Of a DNA stretch of 64,000 nt, positions 62,812-64,000 are shown piece after piece (positions within the stretch are counted from its first letter, which is position 1; every line of letters starts with the position of its first letter). A program made the position numbers and the translations under genes. Origin of the DNA: Brevibacterium mcbrellneri ATCC 49030 (GTDB lineage Bacteria; Actinomycetota; Actinomycetes; Actinomycetales; Brevibacteriaceae); assembly GCF_000178455.1 (NCBI RefSeq), contig NZ_ADNU01000046.1, forward strand, positions 1-64,000, given 5' to 3'. The notes below the pieces were generated by a model. That model worked only from the letters and a program-made list of their open reading frames with translations. It searched no databases and had not been told where the DNA came from.

Positions 62812-64000
62812 ATGACTTTTCAGTTTGATCGCCCCGAAGCCAGGGGTCCCATGACATTCGCCGATCTTGGCACTGATCTCCACGACGTCACGTTCACTGT
62901 TGTTGACCTTGAGACAACGGGGGCAAACTCCGCACAAGGTGACATCACGGAGATCGGTGCAGTCAAGAGCCGAGGCGGTGAGATCATTGGTGAGTTTCAA
63001 ACGCTGGTGAGGCCCACGCGCTCCGTTATTTCTCCGTTCGTTGAGCGTTTAACGGGTATCACCAACTCGATGGTGGCGACTGCCCCAGAACTGGCTTCGG
63101 TTATTCCCATGTTTCTTGAGTTCGCGCATGGAAGTATCTTGGTCGCGCACAATGCGGGCTTTGACGTGGGGTTCCTCAAAGAGGCGTGTGCGCGATTGGA
63201 TTATCCATGGCCGGGATACGAGGTCGTCGATACTGTACGCTTGGCGCGGTTATGTGTGACCCGGCAAGAGGTACGCAACCATAAACTTGGGACGCTTGCG
63301 ACGTTTTTTAACGTGCCCACTCCCCCAACACACCGCGCCCTCGATGACGCCCGCGCAACACATCACATTCTGCAGTCCATGTTTGAACTTTTTGGCGCAG
63401 TGGGTGTGACAACTTTTGAAGATCTTCAAGGCCTCAAGCAACAAGGGTGGAAGGTACGGCAGTCGAAAAAGCATTTAGCGCACGACGTTCCACATGCGCC
63501 TGGCGTGTACATGTTTGTGGACGGGGCCGACCGGGTTCTCTATGTGGGCAGTAGCCGTGACATGCGCTCCCGTGTCACGTCATATTTCAATGCCGCAGAA
63601 TCTCGCGGTCGTATGGCGGAGATGGTGACGGCGGCACAGAGTATCCGTGTGATCGTGTGCCCAACTGAACTCGAAGCGCGAGTCCGTGAAGTTCGGTTGA
63701 TTGATGAGCTGCAACCGCCTTATAACCGGCTTTCAAAAGGTGCTTCACGTGAGACGTGGCTCAAGCTGACAAACGAGAAATACCCGCGCTTATCGATAGT
63801 GCGTACGCCACCGAGTCAACAGGACCTGGCTTTGGGTCCGTTTAGAAAGAACGCATCAGCTCGCGCCGCGAAAGACCTTCTGGAACGTATCTACCCGTTG
63901 AAACGTTGCACAGCAAAGCCAGAACGCGCTGACTTCCGGCCATGCCCAGCTGGAGAAATGGGAAAGTGTGGCGGACCGTGTAGCGGTATTACGCGTTCGG
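62812..64000 (+). CDS. DEDDh exonuclease + GIY-YIG nuclease (Cho/UvrC-like), 3' end cut by window
   Basis: Open from ATG 62812 through the window end; 396 codons visible. Residues 30-195 form a DnaQ-like domain: V-V-D-L-E-T-T-G-A, A-H-N-A-G-F-D, H-R-A-L-D-D-A-R-A. From about 222 a GIY-YIG domain follows: A-P-G-V-Y-M-F, V-L-Y-V-G-S-S-R-D-M-R-S-R, then L-Q-P-P-Y-N-R. A Cys-rich motif C-P-A-G-E-M-G-K-C-G-G-P-C starts near the edge. This two-nuclease layout matches Rv2191, proposed to act in excision repair. TAGAAT (62796-62801) precedes. Confidence 0.9.
   Translation, partial: MTFQFDRPEARGPMTFADLGTDLHDVTFTVVDLETTGANSAQGDITEIGAVKSRGGEIIGEFQTLVRPTRSVISPFVERLTGITNSMVATAPELASVIPMFLEFAHGSILVAHNAGFDVGFLKEACARLDYPWPGYEVVDTVRLARLCVTRQEVRNHKLGTLATFFNVPTPPTHRALDDARATHHILQSMFELFGAVGVTTFEDLQGLKQQGWKVRQSKKHLAHDVPHAPGVYMFVDGADRVLYVGSSRDMRSRVTSYFNAAESRGRMAEMVTAAQSIRVIVCPTELEARVREVRLIDELQPPYNRLSKGASRETWLKLTNEKYPRLSIVRTPPSQQDLALGPFRKNASARAAKDLLERIYPLKRCTAKPERADFRPCPAGEMGKCGGPCSGITRS

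Noticed and set aside
62812-64000. Gene decay at the right edge
   Set aside because: The frame stays open to the last base and matches its family throughout; it is simply cut by the window.

Overview
The window is a contiguous chromosomal segment of an actinobacterium, most likely a Micrococcales member with only moderately high G+C. Diagnostic content is a complete Pup-proteasome locus (mpa, dop, pup, prcB, prcA, pafA, pafB, pafC), mycothiol ligase mshC, RbpA, an FtsR-type MerR regulator, an extra SecA (SecA2), and actinobacterial families of unknown function (DUF3145, DUF3090, DUF3054, SCO1664). The order from about 16.3 to 44.8 kb follows the order known from Mycobacterium (phosphatase, uppP, DUF3090, mshC, recB-like, M50, trmI, mpa, dop, pup, prcBA, pafA, pafBC, tatAC, helY, 5'-3' exonuclease, ppm1, rbpA), so most of this is conserved backbone. 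Species is not determined.

Layout. 1-9 kb is accessory: a 5'-truncated DUF222/HNH gene, a TetR/permease pair with tandem operator-like repeats, a thioesterase, a DMT transporter, a GT4-MFS pair and a degenerate EAL + DICT sensory protein. A CAU-anticodon tRNA and DUF3145 follow. 10-16 kb carries an HpaI-type aldolase, an HNH-repeat protein, sqdB-sqdX (sulfolipid synthesis), an M20 peptidase and a YdcZ-type exporter. 16-24.5 kb: phosphatase, uppP, degenerate aldo/keto reductase, DUF3090-SCO1664, mshC-HAD, RecB-like nuclease, M50 protease. 24.5-36 kb: trmI, the Pup-proteasome and pafBC-tatAC. 36-45 kb: helY, secA2, an exonuclease fusion, an amidohydrolase relative, ppm1, rbpA. 45-54.6 kb: two tandem cell-wall enzymes, Hsp20, a methyltransferase/EEP pair, aspartate aminotransferase, def and pyc. 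54.7-64 kb: sbcDC, an orphan ParA, ftsR, a PlsC-type acyltransferase, an esterase, and a DEDDh/GIY-YIG nuclease cut by the window end.

How the genes work together. Dop deamidates Pup (C-terminal GGQ), PafA ligates it to lysines, and Mpa unfolds pupylated proteins into PrcBA; PafB/PafC are WYL regulators tied to DNA damage. Stress logic is visible in the DNA: a SigR/SigH-like promoter before rbpA, a HAIR-like operator before hsp20 and MtrA-box-like repeats before the Rpf-like gene. Many genes appear leaderless, with a -10 hexamer 6-7 bases before the start codon.

Most notable: (1) a 10-bp DNA word, CCGAGGTCGT, found about 17 times in 64 kb and used in different reading frames; (2) sqdB-sqdX in an apparently non-photosynthetic actinobacterium; (3) a 5'-3' exonuclease fused to a DEDDh 3'-5' exonuclease and translationally coupled to secA2; (4) an Mpa without the C-terminal QYL proteasome-docking tail although prcBA is intact, plus a PafA with an insertion of about 30 residues; (5) enzyme-fold proteins that have lost their catalytic residues.
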